A stretch of 64,000 nt of DNA from Nostoc favosum CHAB5714 (GCF_020829495.1 NZ_JAIVFQ010000009.1:1-64000), one strand, 5' to 3'; positions 18,260 to 27,393 are shown, counted from the stretch's first letter. Program-made: numbers and translations. Notes: generated from the sequence alone by a model not told the origin.

Positions 18260-18363
18260 TATAGCAATCCGAATTGAAACGTGAGAAAATACGAAGATTA
18301 AAAGTACGTAATTATAGGCTTTTCAACAATATTTTCTCTCACAAATGATTTAGGATTGCTATA
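18260..18363. mobile_element. palindromic element with TATAGCAATCC ends
   Basis: A 104-bp element with perfect 11-bp terminal inverted repeats TATAGCAATCC and GGATTGCTATA; complementarity continues inward (GTGAGA/TCTCAC). It begins and ends in TA, as for elements that insert at TA. A GTTCGCGTAGCGTCCCGTAG repeat precedes it at about 18186. The rest of the 17645-18432 spacer holds nothing recognisable. Confidence 0.8.
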
Positions 18364-18432
18364 GTAATAAATTAGACTTTACAAACATCCTCTAACGGGC
18401 GGGTGACATTGGAGCTAATGACAAACAAACTA

Positions 18433-19473
18433 TTAAGCTAGAGCGACGTAAACATCAGCATTTCCAAAACCAACAATATCATTGCGACCATCGCCGTTGA
18501 TATCGCCAAGTTGACGCGGATATTGGTTAAAGCTAGTCCATCCGCCATCAACCACAGAAAAATTATCGCTTTGAGCTACAAACAACGGCCCGAAAGTGCC
18601 ATTGGTTTGACCTAGAGCGGCATAGACATCACTATTTCCAAAACCGACAATATCATCGAGACCATCGCCGTTGATATCACCAAGCTGACGCGGATATTGG
18701 TTAAAGCTAGTCCATCCGCCATCAACGACAGAAAAATTATTGTCCTGAGCTACAAACAACGGCCCGAAAGTGCCATTGCTTTGACCTAGAGAGACATAGA
18801 CATCACTATTTCCAAAACCGACAATATCATCACGACCATCGCCGTTGACATCACCAAGCTGACGTGGATATAGGTCAAAGCTAGTCCATCCGCCATCAAC
18901 GACAGAAAAATTATCGCTTTGAGCGACAAATATCGAACCGAAAGTGCCATTGGTTTGACCTAGAGCGACGTAGACATCACTATTTCCAAAACCGACAATA
19001 TCATCACGACCATCGCCGTTGACATCACCAAGCTGACGTGGATATAGGTCAAAGCTAGTCCATCCGCCATCAACGACAGAAAAATTATTGCTTTGAGCGA
19101 CAAATATCGAACCGAAAGTGCCATTGCTTCTACCTAGAGAGACGTAGACATCACTATTTCCAAAACCGACAATATCATCGAGACCATCGCCGTTGACATC
19201 ACCAAGCTGACGTGGATATTGGTTAAAGCTAGTCCATCCGCCATCAACGACAGTAAAATTATCGCTTTGAGCGACAAATATCGGGCCAAAAGTGCCATTG
19301 CTTTGACCTAGAGCGGCGTAGACATCACTATTTCCAAAACCGACAATATCATCGCGACCATCGCCGTTGATATCACCAAGCTGACGCGGATATAGGTCAA
19401 AGCTAGTCCATCCGCCATCAACGACAGTAAAATTATTGTCCTGAGCGACAAATATCGGACCGAAAGTGCTCAT
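18433..19473 (-). CDS. FG-GAP/VCBS repeat protein of six near-identical repeats
   Basis: The 346-residue protein is entirely six repeats of about 57 residues. Each has the pattern NGTFGPIFVAQ, VVDGGWTSF, YPRQLGDINGDGRDDIVGFGNSDVY. The NGDGRDDI loops are Ca-binding DxDxDG-type motifs of FG-GAP beta-propeller blades, so six blades could close one propeller. The repeats are nearly identical in DNA, indicating recent expansion. Unusually, no signal peptide or other domain is present. The ATG at 19473 has a good AAAGGAG site, yet it starts in the middle of a blade. It could be a lectin-like or adhesin fragment, or be exported by a non-classical route. Confidence 0.8.
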   Translation of the reverse strand: MSTFGPIFVAQDNNFTVVDGGWTSFDLYPRQLGDINGDGRDDIVGFGNSDVYAALGQSNGTFGPIFVAQSDNFTVVDGGWTSFNQYPRQLGDVNGDGLDDIVGFGNSDVYVSLGRSNGTFGSIFVAQSNNFSVVDGGWTSFDLYPRQLGDVNGDGRDDIVGFGNSDVYVALGQTNGTFGSIFVAQSDNFSVVDGGWTSFDLYPRQLGDVNGDGRDDIVGFGNSDVYVSLGQSNGTFGPLFVAQDNNFSVVDGGWTSFNQYPRQLGDINGDGLDDIVGFGNSDVYAALGQTNGTFGPLFVAQSDNFSVVDGGWTSFNQYPRQLGDINGDGRNDIVGFGNADVYVALA

Positions 19474-19587
19474 TATAATGCTCCTTTAATCAATCATATT
19501 GCGCGTAGTAAAACCACGTACCTATTTAGGATTCAGTTTTACTTCCGGAAACTACGCTAATCATTTACAAACCTTTACACCTTTTTT

Positions 19588-19779
19588 ATGACAGATTCTA
19601 ACTACCAAGCCATGACTGATGAAGAGTTGCAAGACTGGGTTCGCTACCATCCCAAAGATGTAGAAGCCTTCCACATTCTCATGGATAGATTAGAGCAACG
19701 TCCAAAAGTGTTTTGCAGCACAGATGAAGAAATTGAAGCCGAATTGCAAAAGCGAATTAACCAATCGCGATCGCAGTGA
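19588..19779 (+). CDS. small DUF6887-like protein
   Basis: The 63-residue acidic protein has MTDEELQDWVRYHPKDVEAFHILMDRLEQRP, which looks like the small cyanobacterial family I remember as DUF6887, often found beside a DUF6888 partner. No partner is seen here. It is all helical and soluble. It is divergent from the FG-GAP gene and shares its upstream region. The function is unknown, and a toxin-antitoxin role is only a guess. Confidence 0.6.
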   Translation: MTDSNYQAMTDEELQDWVRYHPKDVEAFHILMDRLEQRPKVFCSTDEEIEAELQKRINQSRSQ

Positions 19780-19883
19780 AGGATACTGGGGACTGGGGAT
19801 TAAGTAATTTTTCCAGTATCCAGTACCCATTTTTCTGAGTTTTAAACACAAATATCATTAATTAAATTCTCCCAATACTAAAA

Positions 19884-20210
19884 TCATCTATTTCTGTAAA
19901 TTGCATTAATTACAATATCTTTGATAAGTAGGTAAATAATTAATAAGCTCAATAAAAGTTGCCCAAATTGAAGAATTGGATCTAATCGCCAGCCTTGGAA
20001 AGTTAAAATAAACCCACACAAAAACATTATAATTGGCGTAAATATCGCTTGGATAATATAAAGTGCTAAAGCCCAACTCGTAAGTCTTGCTCCATATTTG
20101 ACTAGCCAAAATACCATAAAAATCAAGTAAAATACTCCTAAAAGCAAATAAATAAGTCCCAGTATACTAGCTGAATTTGCTCCAAAGTTAACTTGAGCTA
20201 AAGCAAGCAT
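19884..20210 (-). CDS. ycf66: Ycf66 family membrane protein
   Basis: The 108-residue protein matches the Ycf66 family of cyanobacteria and some plastids. It has an N-terminal AQVNFGANSASILG segment, three hydrophobic helices (about 15-38, 46-68 and 78-100) and the very conserved CGFILTFQGWRLDPILQFGQ. It is presumably in the thylakoid or plasma membrane; the role is unknown. The ATG follows an AT-rich spacer with no obvious operon partner. Confidence 0.88.
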   Translation of the reverse strand: MLALAQVNFGANSASILGLIYLLLGVFYLIFMVFWLVKYGARLTSWALALYIIQAIFTPIIMFLCGFILTFQGWRLDPILQFGQLLLSLLIIYLLIKDIVINAIYRNR

Positions 20211-20300
20211 TTTTGAAAAACCCTATTTAATTAAAAGCCAAAATTTTAAATCTATTACCAGTTAGGTATAGAAAAGCAAAAGTCTTTATTTATAAAAATT

Positions 20301-20328
20301 GTTGGGTTAAGCAATAGCGAAACCCAAC
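20301..20328 (-). terminator. intrinsic terminator of the coaD/coiled-coil pair
   Basis: On the minus strand GTTGGGTT pairs with AACCCAAC across a 12-base loop and is followed by AATTTTTA. It lies 33 bases after the stop of the coiled-coil gene. Confidence 0.7.
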
Positions 20329-20360
20329 CAATAATTTTTTCTCATCTCTCGTTAAAACCT

Positions 20361-21029
20361 CTATTTTTTCTTAGCAGGAGGTGAATTGCGCTGAGTGAGG
20401 TTATCAATTTGCAATTGTTGCCGTCCGTTGGTGATAATTCGCAACATCTGCTTGAGATCCTGCTCAATATTTTCCAGGATGCCATCGGCATAAGCATCAG
20501 CACCATCTTCAATTTCTTGAGCCTGAGCGATCGCAGTTTGCCTCATTTGCTCTAACTCTTGTTGACAAGCATACCGTTTACGCTCAATCTCGGAGAGAGT
20601 TTCTTGCATTATTGCCTCACACTCTTGTTGCACTTGTCGCCGCAGTTGTTCAGCTTCTTGTTCTGCCTGTTGAATAATATCGCTTTCAGCTAAAATTTGC
20701 GCTCTTTTAGCTTGCGCGACCTCAACAACCTGCTGTCCATACTCTTCCGCTTCCAGCAGAATTTCGTCCTTTTGCTTGAGGATAGCTGCTGCTTCTTGAA
20801 AAAGCGATGGTAAGGCAAGCCGGATGTAATCAAGCTGATCCAGGAGCTTTTCTTCATCTATGAGAGTGCGTCCCGTCAGAGGAATCCTGAGACTAGAGAG
20901 AACCATTTCCTCTAGGCGGTTGAGTTCCTCCTGAATATCTATGCTTCCCTCTCCACTGAGATGCTCTTGAGGGGGGGGATTGCTTCCGTTGAGATTGGGT
21001 TCAACATTGGAGAGTTCTGATTGTAGCAT
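20361..21029 (-). CDS. coiled-coil DivIVA-like protein
   Basis: The 222-residue protein has a disordered N-terminus, then a long Glu/Gln-rich coiled coil (about 85-195, with repeated [25 protein letters not shown] heptads) and a basic tail ending PPAKKK. Cyanobacterial genomes often label such proteins as DivIVA-like or as resembling ATP synthase subunit b; neither is proven. The start overlaps the end of coaD by 91 bases in another frame, so the two genes are translationally linked. A run of eight C residues (minus strand) lies within the overlap. Confidence 0.7.
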   Translation of the reverse strand: MLQSELSNVEPNLNGSNPPPQEHLSGEGSIDIQEELNRLEEMVLSSLRIPLTGRTLIDEEKLLDQLDYIRLALPSLFQEAAAILKQKDEILLEAEEYGQQVVEVAQAKRAQILAESDIIQQAEQEAEQLRRQVQQECEAIMQETLSEIERKRYACQQELEQMRQTAIAQAQEIEDGADAYADGILENIEQDLKQMLRIITNGRQQLQIDNLTQRNSPPAKKK

Positions 21030-21490
21030 TGGTATATATCTAGGGCAATGTGTGGGGGAACGAGATGATCGATAGAGCCACCAAACCTTGCAATCTCTTT
21101 TACCACACTACTACTTAAAAAACTATACTCATTTGAGGTTGCGAGAAAAACTGTTTCTATTTGGGTAGAAAGAGTTTTATTGGTGTGAGCCATTTGCAGT
21201 TCCACTTCAAAATCTGACACAGCCCGTAAACCCCGCAGCAAAACTTGTGCTTGTCGCATTTGGGCATAGTTGACGGTAAGACCATCAAAGCTGTCTACTT
21301 CTATATTAGGTAGATGTTGTGTAGAAAGACTGATCTGATCTAGCCGTTGCTCCACGCTAAAAAGTGGCATTTTGTTGGGGTTCCGCAGTACAGCGACAAT
21401 CACCCGCTCAAACAGCCGACTACCGCGCCCGATGAGGTCAAGGTGTCCCAAGGTGATGGGGTCGAAGCTACCAGGATAAATAGCAATCAC
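20939..21490 (-). CDS. coaD: phosphopantetheine adenylyltransferase
   Basis: CoaD makes dephospho-CoA from 4'-phosphopantetheine and ATP. The N-terminus [20 protein letters not shown] contains the nucleotidyl-transferase TxGH motif. [18 protein letters not shown] and the C-terminal [18 protein letters not shown] are the standard landmarks. At 183 residues it is about 20 longer than usual. The extra tail (after YQCYNQ) is encoded by DNA that also codes for the start of the downstream coiled-coil protein, so it is probably not functionally important. Confidence 0.95.
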   Translation of the reverse strand: MIAIYPGSFDPITLGHLDLIGRGSRLFERVIVAVLRNPNKMPLFSVEQRLDQISLSTQHLPNIEVDSFDGLTVNYAQMRQAQVLLRGLRAVSDFEVELQMAHTNKTLSTQIETVFLATSNEYSFLSSSVVKEIARFGGSIDHLVPPHIALDIYQCYNQNSPMLNPISTEAIPPLKSISVEREA

Positions 21491-21637
21491 AATTTTAGAT
21501 ATATCAAAGTTGTTTAGGTGATTATATCGAAACTCTTTTGTGTAACTTACTCAAATTTACCATCTTGCGCTCTGAGTAAGGATGCTAAACTCAATTGTTT
21601 TGCTGTTACAAGTTATGCTCAACTAGGCGTTAGGAAC

Positions 21638-21748
21638 TATAGCGGTGCAATCTAGTCAGAACCTCACCCCGCATTTGAGTAAAGCAAACGCTCCCCTCTC
21701 CGATGCTTTGGAGAGGGGTTGGGGGTGAGGTTGAACAAAACCGCTATA
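21638..21748. mobile_element. palindromic element with TATAGCGGT ends
   Basis: A 111-bp element bounded by TATAGCGGT and ACCGCTATA, holding an inner hairpin AACCTCACCCC...GGGGGTGAGGTT. It shares its ends with the larger element at 49545-49899. The rest of the coaD-lgt spacer (21491-21894) shows nothing else. Confidence 0.8.
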
Positions 21749-21894
21749 AACTCCTAAATATGGATGCTGGATTTTTATTTGTATCCCCACGAGATTGTGA
21801 AGGATTTAAGTACAGTTCCAGTATTCAAGACCTAAGAAACTCCGTACTTAGCAAAGTGCGCGGGTAGTTAACGAACTCTTCTAGGTAATTTTTC

Positions 21895-22770
21895 ATGGCA
21901 CTGGATTTTTCCACCTTGCCCTTGGCGTTTCAATTTACTTCTCCAGGACCGATTCTGGTGAAATTAGGGCCACTCAGTATTCGCTGGTATGGCTTATTGA
22001 TTGCTACAGCAGTGTTAATTGGCGTCATCCTTTCCCAGGAATTGGCAAAGCGCCGTAATGTTAATCCTGAGTTGCTAGGCGATTTATTCTTTTGGTTATT
22101 GATTGGGGCGATTCCTGGCGCACGGCTATATTACGTTTTTTTTGAGTGGTCAAAATATGCCCCAACTCCAGGAAAAATCTTTGCTATTTGGGAAGGAGGT
22201 ATTGCCATTCATGGAGCAATTCTTGGTGGCGTTTTGGCTGCGTTAATCTTTGCCAAAATCAAGCAGGTTTCTTTTTGGCAACTGGCAGATTTAGTAGCGC
22301 CTTCGTTGATTTTAGGGCAAGCGATCGGACGTTGGGGCAATTTCTTTAATTCTGAAGCTTTTGGCGATCCCACAAATTTACCCTGGAAGCTGTATATTCC
22401 CCCAGATCATCGTCCTCTAGAGTATGCGAGTTTCGATTACTTCCATCCCACCTTTCTCTATGAATCGCTGTGGGATTTAACGGTGTTTGCGCTGCTCATA
22501 ACGTTGTTTTTTCGGTCTTTGTCCGGTAAGCCACGTTTGAAGGTAGGCACGCTGTTTCTAATTTACTGGCCAGCCTACAGCTTAGGACGCTTGTGGATAG
22601 AAGGTTTTCGCACTGATAGCTTGATGCTGGGGCCGTTACGTATAGCACAAGTAGTCAGTAGTCTAGGAATTTTATTTGGATTAGTTGGATTAGCTTGGCT
22701 TTACTTACTCAAACGCCCTTTACCCGATGTAGTTCCTACTCCTAAAGGGGATGGGGAGATGAGGGGATGA
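21895..22770 (+). CDS. lgt: prolipoprotein diacylglyceryl transferase
   Basis: Lgt moves diacylglycerol from phosphatidylglycerol to the lipobox Cys of prolipoproteins in the plasma membrane. The 291-residue protein has seven hydrophobic helices, the GLLIATAV first-helix region, [13 protein letters not shown], and the signature [17 protein letters not shown] with the essential Arg and Asn. [16 protein letters not shown] closes the conserved core. The C-terminus runs into G-rich repeat sequence. A substrate candidate, the lipoprotein at 1295-1789, is in the same window. Confidence 0.95.
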   Translation: MALDFSTLPLAFQFTSPGPILVKLGPLSIRWYGLLIATAVLIGVILSQELAKRRNVNPELLGDLFFWLLIGAIPGARLYYVFFEWSKYAPTPGKIFAIWEGGIAIHGAILGGVLAALIFAKIKQVSFWQLADLVAPSLILGQAIGRWGNFFNSEAFGDPTNLPWKLYIPPDHRPLEYASFDYFHPTFLYESLWDLTVFALLITLFFRSLSGKPRLKVGTLFLIYWPAYSLGRLWIEGFRTDSLMLGPLRIAQVVSSLGILFGLVGLAWLYLLKRPLPDVVPTPKGDGEMRG

Positions 22771-22905
22771 GGGAGTAGGGGGAGCAGGGGAGGTAGGGGG
22801 AGCAGGGGAGGCAGGGGAAGCAGGGGAAGCAGGGGGAGAAAGAATAACTAATGCCGAATTCCCAATGCCCAAAAAATAAAAAATGCCCCAGAGTATTCTC
22901 TAGGG
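22745..22905. repeat. purine-rich tandem repeats and a hairpin after lgt
   Basis: About eight GGGGGAGCAGGGGAGGCA-like units run from the lgt 3' end to 22832. At 22884-22905 GCCCCAGAG and CTCTAGGGC form a stem with one mismatch and a TATT loop, a possible terminator without a clear T-run. Confidence 0.7.
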
Positions 22906-23004
22906 CTTAACCAGGGTGCATCTACCATTACTCTCTACTAGGGAAAGAGGGTGAATCCGGAAAGATACTGAGAAAATATCAAAAAAGTTTTTTGAGGGAT
23001 TGCC

Positions 23005-23829
23005 GTGTCTTCTTCTAAAAGTGAGTATAGAGAAAATCTGAGTTATGAAAAAACACTATATGCTGTAGAACCATCTGTGTACATTGTCGGAGCAGGCCCT
23101 GGAGATCCTGATTTATTGACGGTGAAGGCGCAGAAACTACTGGCTGTTGCTGATGTGATTTTATTTGCTGATTCTTTAATACCTGAACAGATTTTAGAAC
23201 TTTGCCGAAAAGATGCGGAGATAATTAGAACTGCGAATCAGACTTTAGAAGAGATTTTGCCGATTATGATAGATCGGGTGCGATCGCAACACAAATCTCT
23301 AGTCCGTCTCCATTCTGGCGATCCTAGTCTCTACAGCGCCATCCACGAGCAAATGCACCTTCTAAGAGAAGCAAATATTCCTTTTGAAGTCATACCAGGT
23401 ATCAGCGCCTTTCAAGCCGCAGCTGCCAAACTCAAAGTAGAGCTGACTGTCCCCGGTTTAGTCCAAACCATCATTTTGACCCGGATCAGTGGACGTACAG
23501 AAGTCCCCGCCACTGAAGAATTAGCCTCTCTCGCGGCACATCAGGCTAGCCTCTGCCTGTATTTGAGTGCGCGTCACGTCGAAAATGCCCAAGCCAAACT
23601 ACTCGAACATTATCCAGCCGAAACCCCCATTGCAATTTGCTTTCGCATCGGATGGCCCGATGAAAAAATTAAGGTTGTCCCCCTGAATGAAATGGCAGAC
23701 TGCACTCATAAAGAAAAACTAATTCGCACTACACTTTATATAATCAGTCCAGCCCTCTCAGCAGCAACAGGGCGATCGCGTTTATATCATCCCGAACATA
23801 GTCATCTATTTCGCTCATCTCATAACTAA
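23005..23829 (+). CDS. cobM: precorrin-4 C11-methyltransferase
   Basis: The 274-residue SAM-dependent methyltransferase acts in corrin-ring synthesis. It carries VYIVGAGPGDPDLLTVKAQKLL, the SAM-binding GxGPGDP loop near residue 30. VRLHSGDPSLYSAI and EVIPGISAFQAAAAKLKVELT follow, matching CobM/CbiF. The start is GTG with GAGGGATTGCC upstream, and the first 25 residues are a non-conserved extension, so a later start is possible. No cobalamin-riboswitch consensus was seen upstream. No other cob gene is adjacent. Confidence 0.92.
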   Translation: MSSSKSEYRENLSYEKTLYAVEPSVYIVGAGPGDPDLLTVKAQKLLAVADVILFADSLIPEQILELCRKDAEIIRTANQTLEEILPIMIDRVRSQHKSLVRLHSGDPSLYSAIHEQMHLLREANIPFEVIPGISAFQAAAAKLKVELTVPGLVQTIILTRISGRTEVPATEELASLAAHQASLCLYLSARHVENAQAKLLEHYPAETPIAICFRIGWPDEKIKVVPLNEMADCTHKEKLIRTTLYIISPALSAATGRSRLYHPEHSHLFRSSHN

Positions 23830-23855
23830 ATGTTGGGCATGGGGCATAGGGCACT

Positions 23856-23970
23856 TGTACTGAGCGACTTGCCCTGAGCGCAGTCGTTCGCGTAGCGTCC
23901 CGTAGGGAAGGGAGCCGTAAAGCCTGCGGCATAGCTACGCTTAGGGCGCAGCCTCTCGTAGAGAAGTATT
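23856..23970. repeat. long dispersed repeat (GTACTGAGCG...AGAGAAGTATTGG)
   Basis: The 115-bp segment joins TTCGCGTAGCGTCCCGTAGG, AAGCCTGCGGCATAGCTACG and GGGCGCAGCCTCTCGTAGAG blocks. The same blocks appear, in part or inverted, at 9930-9990, 36527-36606, 30826-30912 and inside several genes. Confidence 0.75.
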
Positions 23971-23979
23971 GGGCATTGG

Positions 23980-24078
23980 GAATGAGTATCTGAGGTGGAT
24001 GAATGAGTATCTGAGGTGGATGAATGAGTATCTGAGGTGGATGAATGAGTATCTGAGGTGGATGAATGAGTGTTTGAG
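23980..24078. repeat. 21-bp tandem repeat, four copies plus a partial
   Basis: GAATGAGTATCTGAGGTGGAT is repeated perfectly at 23980-24000, 24001-24021, 24022-24042 and 24043-24063, followed by a degenerate partial copy. A minus-strand ORF over it (repeating QILIHPP) has no independent support. Confidence 0.95.
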
Positions 24079-24225
24079 CGAATGCTTCAACTTCTAACTC
24101 TCCCTCATCTCCCTGACTCCCTGTACGGGTAAAGCGCATTGTGCTTTACCCCTACTCCCTCATCTCCTCTGCGTTTCGATAAACTTAACAATGTAAATGA
24201 AATCTAAAATTCTAATTTCGGTACT

Positions 24226-24579
24226 ATGCCTTTAATTAAAGTGCAAACTTCTGCATCTGCTCCTCAAAAAGCTGAAATTGAATCAATGCTTTTAAACCTA
24301 TCAGCCAAGTTAGCAAAACATTTGGGAAAACCAGAATCCTATGTAATGACTGCTTTTGAGCCAGAAATTCCTATGACCTTTGCAGGGAATACAGACCCAG
24401 TTTGCTACATTGAAATTAAGAGCGTTGGTACAATGAAGCCAGACCAAACCGCAGCAATGAGTCAGGACTTTTGCCAGCAGATTAACCAAACTCTAGGTGT
24501 GCCGAAAAATCGAATTTATATAGAGTTTGCAGACGCTAAGGGTGCGATGTGGGGCTGGAACGGCACAACCTTTGGGTAA
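24226..24579 (+). CDS. MIF-like tautomerase family protein
   Basis: The 117-residue protein has the macrophage-migration-inhibitory-factor / phenylpyruvate tautomerase fold. Pro2 would be the catalytic base after Met removal (MPLIKVQTS). Lys33-like KLAKHLGKPESYVM, IEIKSVG, and the C-terminal IYIEFADAKGAMWGWNGTTFG are family features. Homologues tautomerise keto-enol aromatic pyruvates in vitro, but the physiological role in bacteria is open. It stands alone, 79 bases before rlmN on the same strand. Confidence 0.88.
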   Translation: MPLIKVQTSASAPQKAEIESMLLNLSAKLAKHLGKPESYVMTAFEPEIPMTFAGNTDPVCYIEIKSVGTMKPDQTAAMSQDFCQQINQTLGVPKNRIYIEFADAKGAMWGWNGTTFG

Positions 24580-24658
24580 TTTACCGTCTTCTTTGGTCAA
24601 GACTAAGTTAATCTGGCAGGTGTAGGATAGAGATCCTAACATCAACTCTTGATTTTTT

Positions 24659-25753
24659 ATGTCTGCTACGCCTTTTGTATCTCAAGTTGAGTTACACAAC
24701 CCAGTAAAATCAGAATTAATTCCTCCCCTTCTCGGTGCTTCTGTTGCGGAGTTAAGTACTTGGGTGCAGCAGCAGGGACAACCTGCTTACAGAGGAAAGC
24801 AGCTGCATGAATGGATTTATGACAAGGGAGTGCGATCGCTAGCTGATATTTCTGTCTTCTCCAAGCAATGGCGGAAAGAAGTAGCAGAAATCCCCATTGG
24901 GCGCTCAACTTTACATTACCGCTCTATGGCTCCCGATGGCACAGTCAAATATCTTTTACGATTAGCAGACGATCAAATTATTGAAACTGTTGGCATTCCC
25001 ACCTTTGCAGAAGGGGGAGATGGGCCAAAATCCCGTTTGACAGTTTGCGTTTCTACTCAAGTGGGTTGCCCAATGGCGTGTGATTTCTGCGCTACTGGTA
25101 AAGGAGGCTACAAGCGCAACCTAGCACGGCATGAAATTGTCGATCAGGTGTTAACTGTGCAAGAAGATTTTCAGCAACGGGTTAGCAATGTCGTGTTTAT
25201 GGGACTGGGTGAACCGTTGTTGAATACTGAGAATGTCCTAGCAGCGCTGAAATCCCTGAATCAAGATGTCGGTATTGGGCAGCGATCGCTTACAGTTTCT
25301 ACAGTTGGGATTCGCGATCGCATCCGTCAGTTCGCGCAAAATAATTTGCAAATCACCCTCGCTGTTAGTCTCCACGCACCCAACCAAGCACTGCGGGAAA
25401 AACTCATCCCCAGCGCCCGCGCCTATCCTCTAGAAGATTTGCTGACTGAATGTCGAGAATATGTGGAAATCACTGGACGCCGCGTTACCTTTGAATATGT
25501 TCTCCTTGCTGGTGTCAACGATTTACCAGAACATGCATTGGAACTGTCAAAATGCTTGCGAGGATTTCAAAGTCATGTGAATTTGATTCCTTATAATCCC
25601 ATTCAAGAAGTAGACTACAAACGCCCCAACCGCGATCGCATTCAAGCATTTGTCAACGTCCTTAAGCAGCAAAATACTGCTGTTAGTGTGCGTTATTCCC
25701 GTGGTTTAGAAGCTGATGCTGCTTGCGGACAACTCAGAGCAAGTAAGAATTAA
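24659..25753 (+). CDS. rlmN: 23S rRNA (adenine2503-C2)-methyltransferase
   Basis: This 364-residue radical-SAM enzyme methylates A2503 of 23S rRNA and A37 of some tRNAs. The iron-sulfur motif CPMACDFC gives C137, C141 and C144. GLGEPLLN is the SAM-binding GGEP-like motif, SLHAPN and VLLAGVND are conserved, and ADAACGQL near the C-terminus holds the second catalytic Cys. All landmarks are intact. A badly decayed second copy of the central part lies 2 kb downstream (27756-28010). Confidence 0.96.
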   Translation: MSATPFVSQVELHNPVKSELIPPLLGASVAELSTWVQQQGQPAYRGKQLHEWIYDKGVRSLADISVFSKQWRKEVAEIPIGRSTLHYRSMAPDGTVKYLLRLADDQIIETVGIPTFAEGGDGPKSRLTVCVSTQVGCPMACDFCATGKGGYKRNLARHEIVDQVLTVQEDFQQRVSNVVFMGLGEPLLNTENVLAALKSLNQDVGIGQRSLTVSTVGIRDRIRQFAQNNLQITLAVSLHAPNQALREKLIPSARAYPLEDLLTECREYVEITGRRVTFEYVLLAGVNDLPEHALELSKCLRGFQSHVNLIPYNPIQEVDYKRPNRDRIQAFVNVLKQQNTAVSVRYSRGLEADAACGQLRASKN

Positions 25754-25969
25754 ACCTCTTGCAGGCAATTTTAGAAATAAACATGTAACCGCAGATAAAC
25801 CCAGATGTATCCTGAGAATTATCTCTGTTTATCTATGGTGTAAAACCGCCTGAAATCCCTTCTTTAACCTACTCGCCGGAGATACATGGATTACGGAAAT
25901 CCGGCAACCTATCTAACAAATGTGAATGTATAATTTAATTAAGATGAATATCTAAAAAACGATATTTTT

Positions 25970-26176
25970 ATGCAAAATCAAGATAATGCACTCGATATAA
26001 CCTTGATTTAGAAAGCTATTCTCAATGCACTGTTACTTAGAGAACGATATGGGCTAAATAATACAAGTATGTTAGTGTAGTCCACTGGAGACATAGCGCA
26101 AGCCTTAATGGTGAATAAAGCATTAGCTTTCGTTAGCTATTTCAAGCTCCTGCATTTATGTATAGGGCAATTGTAA
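25970..26176 (+). pseudogene. decayed ORF with two in-frame amber codons
   Basis: From ATG at 25970 one frame runs 68 codons to TAA at 26174-26176, broken only by two TAG codons, after DITLI and after NNTSMLV. The pieces read as natural protein: KAILNALLLRERYGLNN and STGDIAQALMVNKALAFVSY. I do not recognise the family. The simplest view is a small gene inactivated by two nonsense changes; readthrough is conceivable but unsupported. The rest of the 25754-26244 spacer holds no clear feature. Confidence 0.45.
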
Positions 26177-26244
26177 ATAATGTTTACATTTTAATGGTTT
26201 AGCGATCGCTCAATCCAATCTATAACAATTGAGGAAATAACTGC

Positions 26245-26691
26245 ATGTTGAATCGCTTATTAATGGTTAAAGCATGGCTACTATTGATTGTGCTTGCAAA
26301 AGCTTTATCGATTAATTCTCCTGCCTATGCACAAATAATTCAGACGAATCCTCAGCTACCTGAGTCTTCTCAAGAAAGAATGAGACGACAACAAGAGCAA
26401 TTTAAAGAAACATTGCTTCGGCAACAGTTTCAGCAACCACAACTACAACAACAATTGAGACTACAACAGCAACAATTTACACAACAACGGCAAGAACTGA
26501 TACGCCAGCAAGAACTGAGATTACAACAGCAAGAATTTACACGACAATGGCAAGACTTTACACGACAGCAACAACAAAGAGTAAAACAGCAACAACTCAG
26601 ACAAGATCAACAAATTAAACAACAGCAAGAATTTAGGTTACAAGAACAGGTACGACAGCAACAACTTAGACAACAGAAGGACAACCTGTGA
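26245..26691 (+). CDS. exported glutamine-rich coiled-coil protein
   Basis: The 148-residue protein begins with a signal peptide (basic start, AWLLLIVLAKAL, cleavage near AYAQ about residue 30). The rest is almost only Gln, Arg, Leu, Glu and Phe in heptad-like units such as LRLQQQQFTQQRQEL and RLQQQEFTRQWQDF, which predicts one long charged helix. There is no Cys and no enzymatic motif. It is probably a periplasmic or cell-wall structural or scaffold protein. GAGGAAAT precedes the ATG, and a perfect-stem terminator follows. The repeats look recently expanded. Confidence 0.7.
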   Translation: MLNRLLMVKAWLLLIVLAKALSINSPAYAQIIQTNPQLPESSQERMRRQQEQFKETLLRQQFQQPQLQQQLRLQQQQFTQQRQELIRQQELRLQQQEFTRQWQDFTRQQQQRVKQQQLRQDQQIKQQQEFRLQEQVRQQQLRQQKDNL

Positions 26692-26728
26692 AATGTTCAA
26701 AATTCTTAATAAGTAACTTTATTATTAG

Positions 26729-26760
26729 AAATTAGAGAAAACATTCTCTAATTTTTAATT
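26729..26760. terminator. bidirectional intrinsic terminator
   Basis: AAATTAGAGAA (26729-26739) and TTCTCTAATTT (26744-26754) form a perfect 11-bp stem with a 4-base loop, followed by TTAATTTTTAA. It lies between the converging Gln-rich gene and the zinc-ribbon gene and can serve both. Confidence 0.85.
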
Positions 26761-26768
26761 TTTAATTA

Positions 26769-26948
26769 CTAGCGCTGTGCATAAATACCTGGGGCGTAAG
26801 CCTCAATCACTTTGCCAGTGCGAGTGCAACTAATCATCAAATAGTCACAACTAGAGCATTGTGTTCGAGTCAATTGACTATCAGAAATGTAATAGCGTTC
26901 TGCTTGGCAGCCACAATTTGGGCAGTAAATTTTTTGTACTGTCTGCAT
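26769..26948 (-). CDS. small zinc-ribbon protein (often annotated as PriA-like)
   Basis: A 59-residue protein with two Cys pairs, IYCPNCGCQ and TQCSSCDYLM, that should form one zinc ribbon. It ends CTRTGKVIEAYAPGIYAQR. Very similar short proteins occur across cyanobacteria and are commonly labelled replication restart helicase PriA, although they contain only a zinc ribbon and no helicase. The ATG at 26948 fits the conserved MQTVQKI start. The true function is unknown. Confidence 0.82.
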   Translation of the reverse strand: MQTVQKIYCPNCGCQAERYYISDSQLTRTQCSSCDYLMISCTRTGKVIEAYAPGIYAQR

Positions 26949-27393
26949 TTTAAAACCCCTGGTTGTAAATATTTTTTATTTGAGAAAACTGCCAGTGAAA
27001 CTAGCAAAAATTTTGGTTTGACCTAACTTAACAAACGCTCTTAATATTGGCTGATTATTTTAAACAAAATTTCAGATTTGAAAAGTTTTCGATATCTTTA
27101 TATATTATCCTAAAATTTAGGTTATTTTACCCTCCTACTTTAGATACATAAATTGTTTTTTAATTAAATGCTGCTTAGAGATTTACTGATCCCTATGAAG
27201 AATACCTTGAGAGAGCCTTATTTATAGTCATTTCAGACAAATACAAAAAAAGCCATTCTTGTATTCAAAAATTAAACACCGAAAAATACTGTATATTTAG
27301 TCACAAAATATCTATCTTAAGATTTAGTTAATATTTGCTGGCAAGATTTGTGAGATTAAATTGTGGTGAGCTAATTTCATTAAAACTAGTCCA

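Noticed and set aside
22870-23004. Cobalamin riboswitch before cobM
   Set aside because: No B12-box-like conserved sequence was found; only a short hairpin is present.
23980-24078. CRISPR array
   Set aside because: The repeats are directly adjacent with no spacers.
23744-24139. 131-residue minus-strand ORF with QILIHPP repeats
   Set aside because: It is produced by a 21-bp tandem repeat and a dispersed repeat and overlaps the cobM 3' end.
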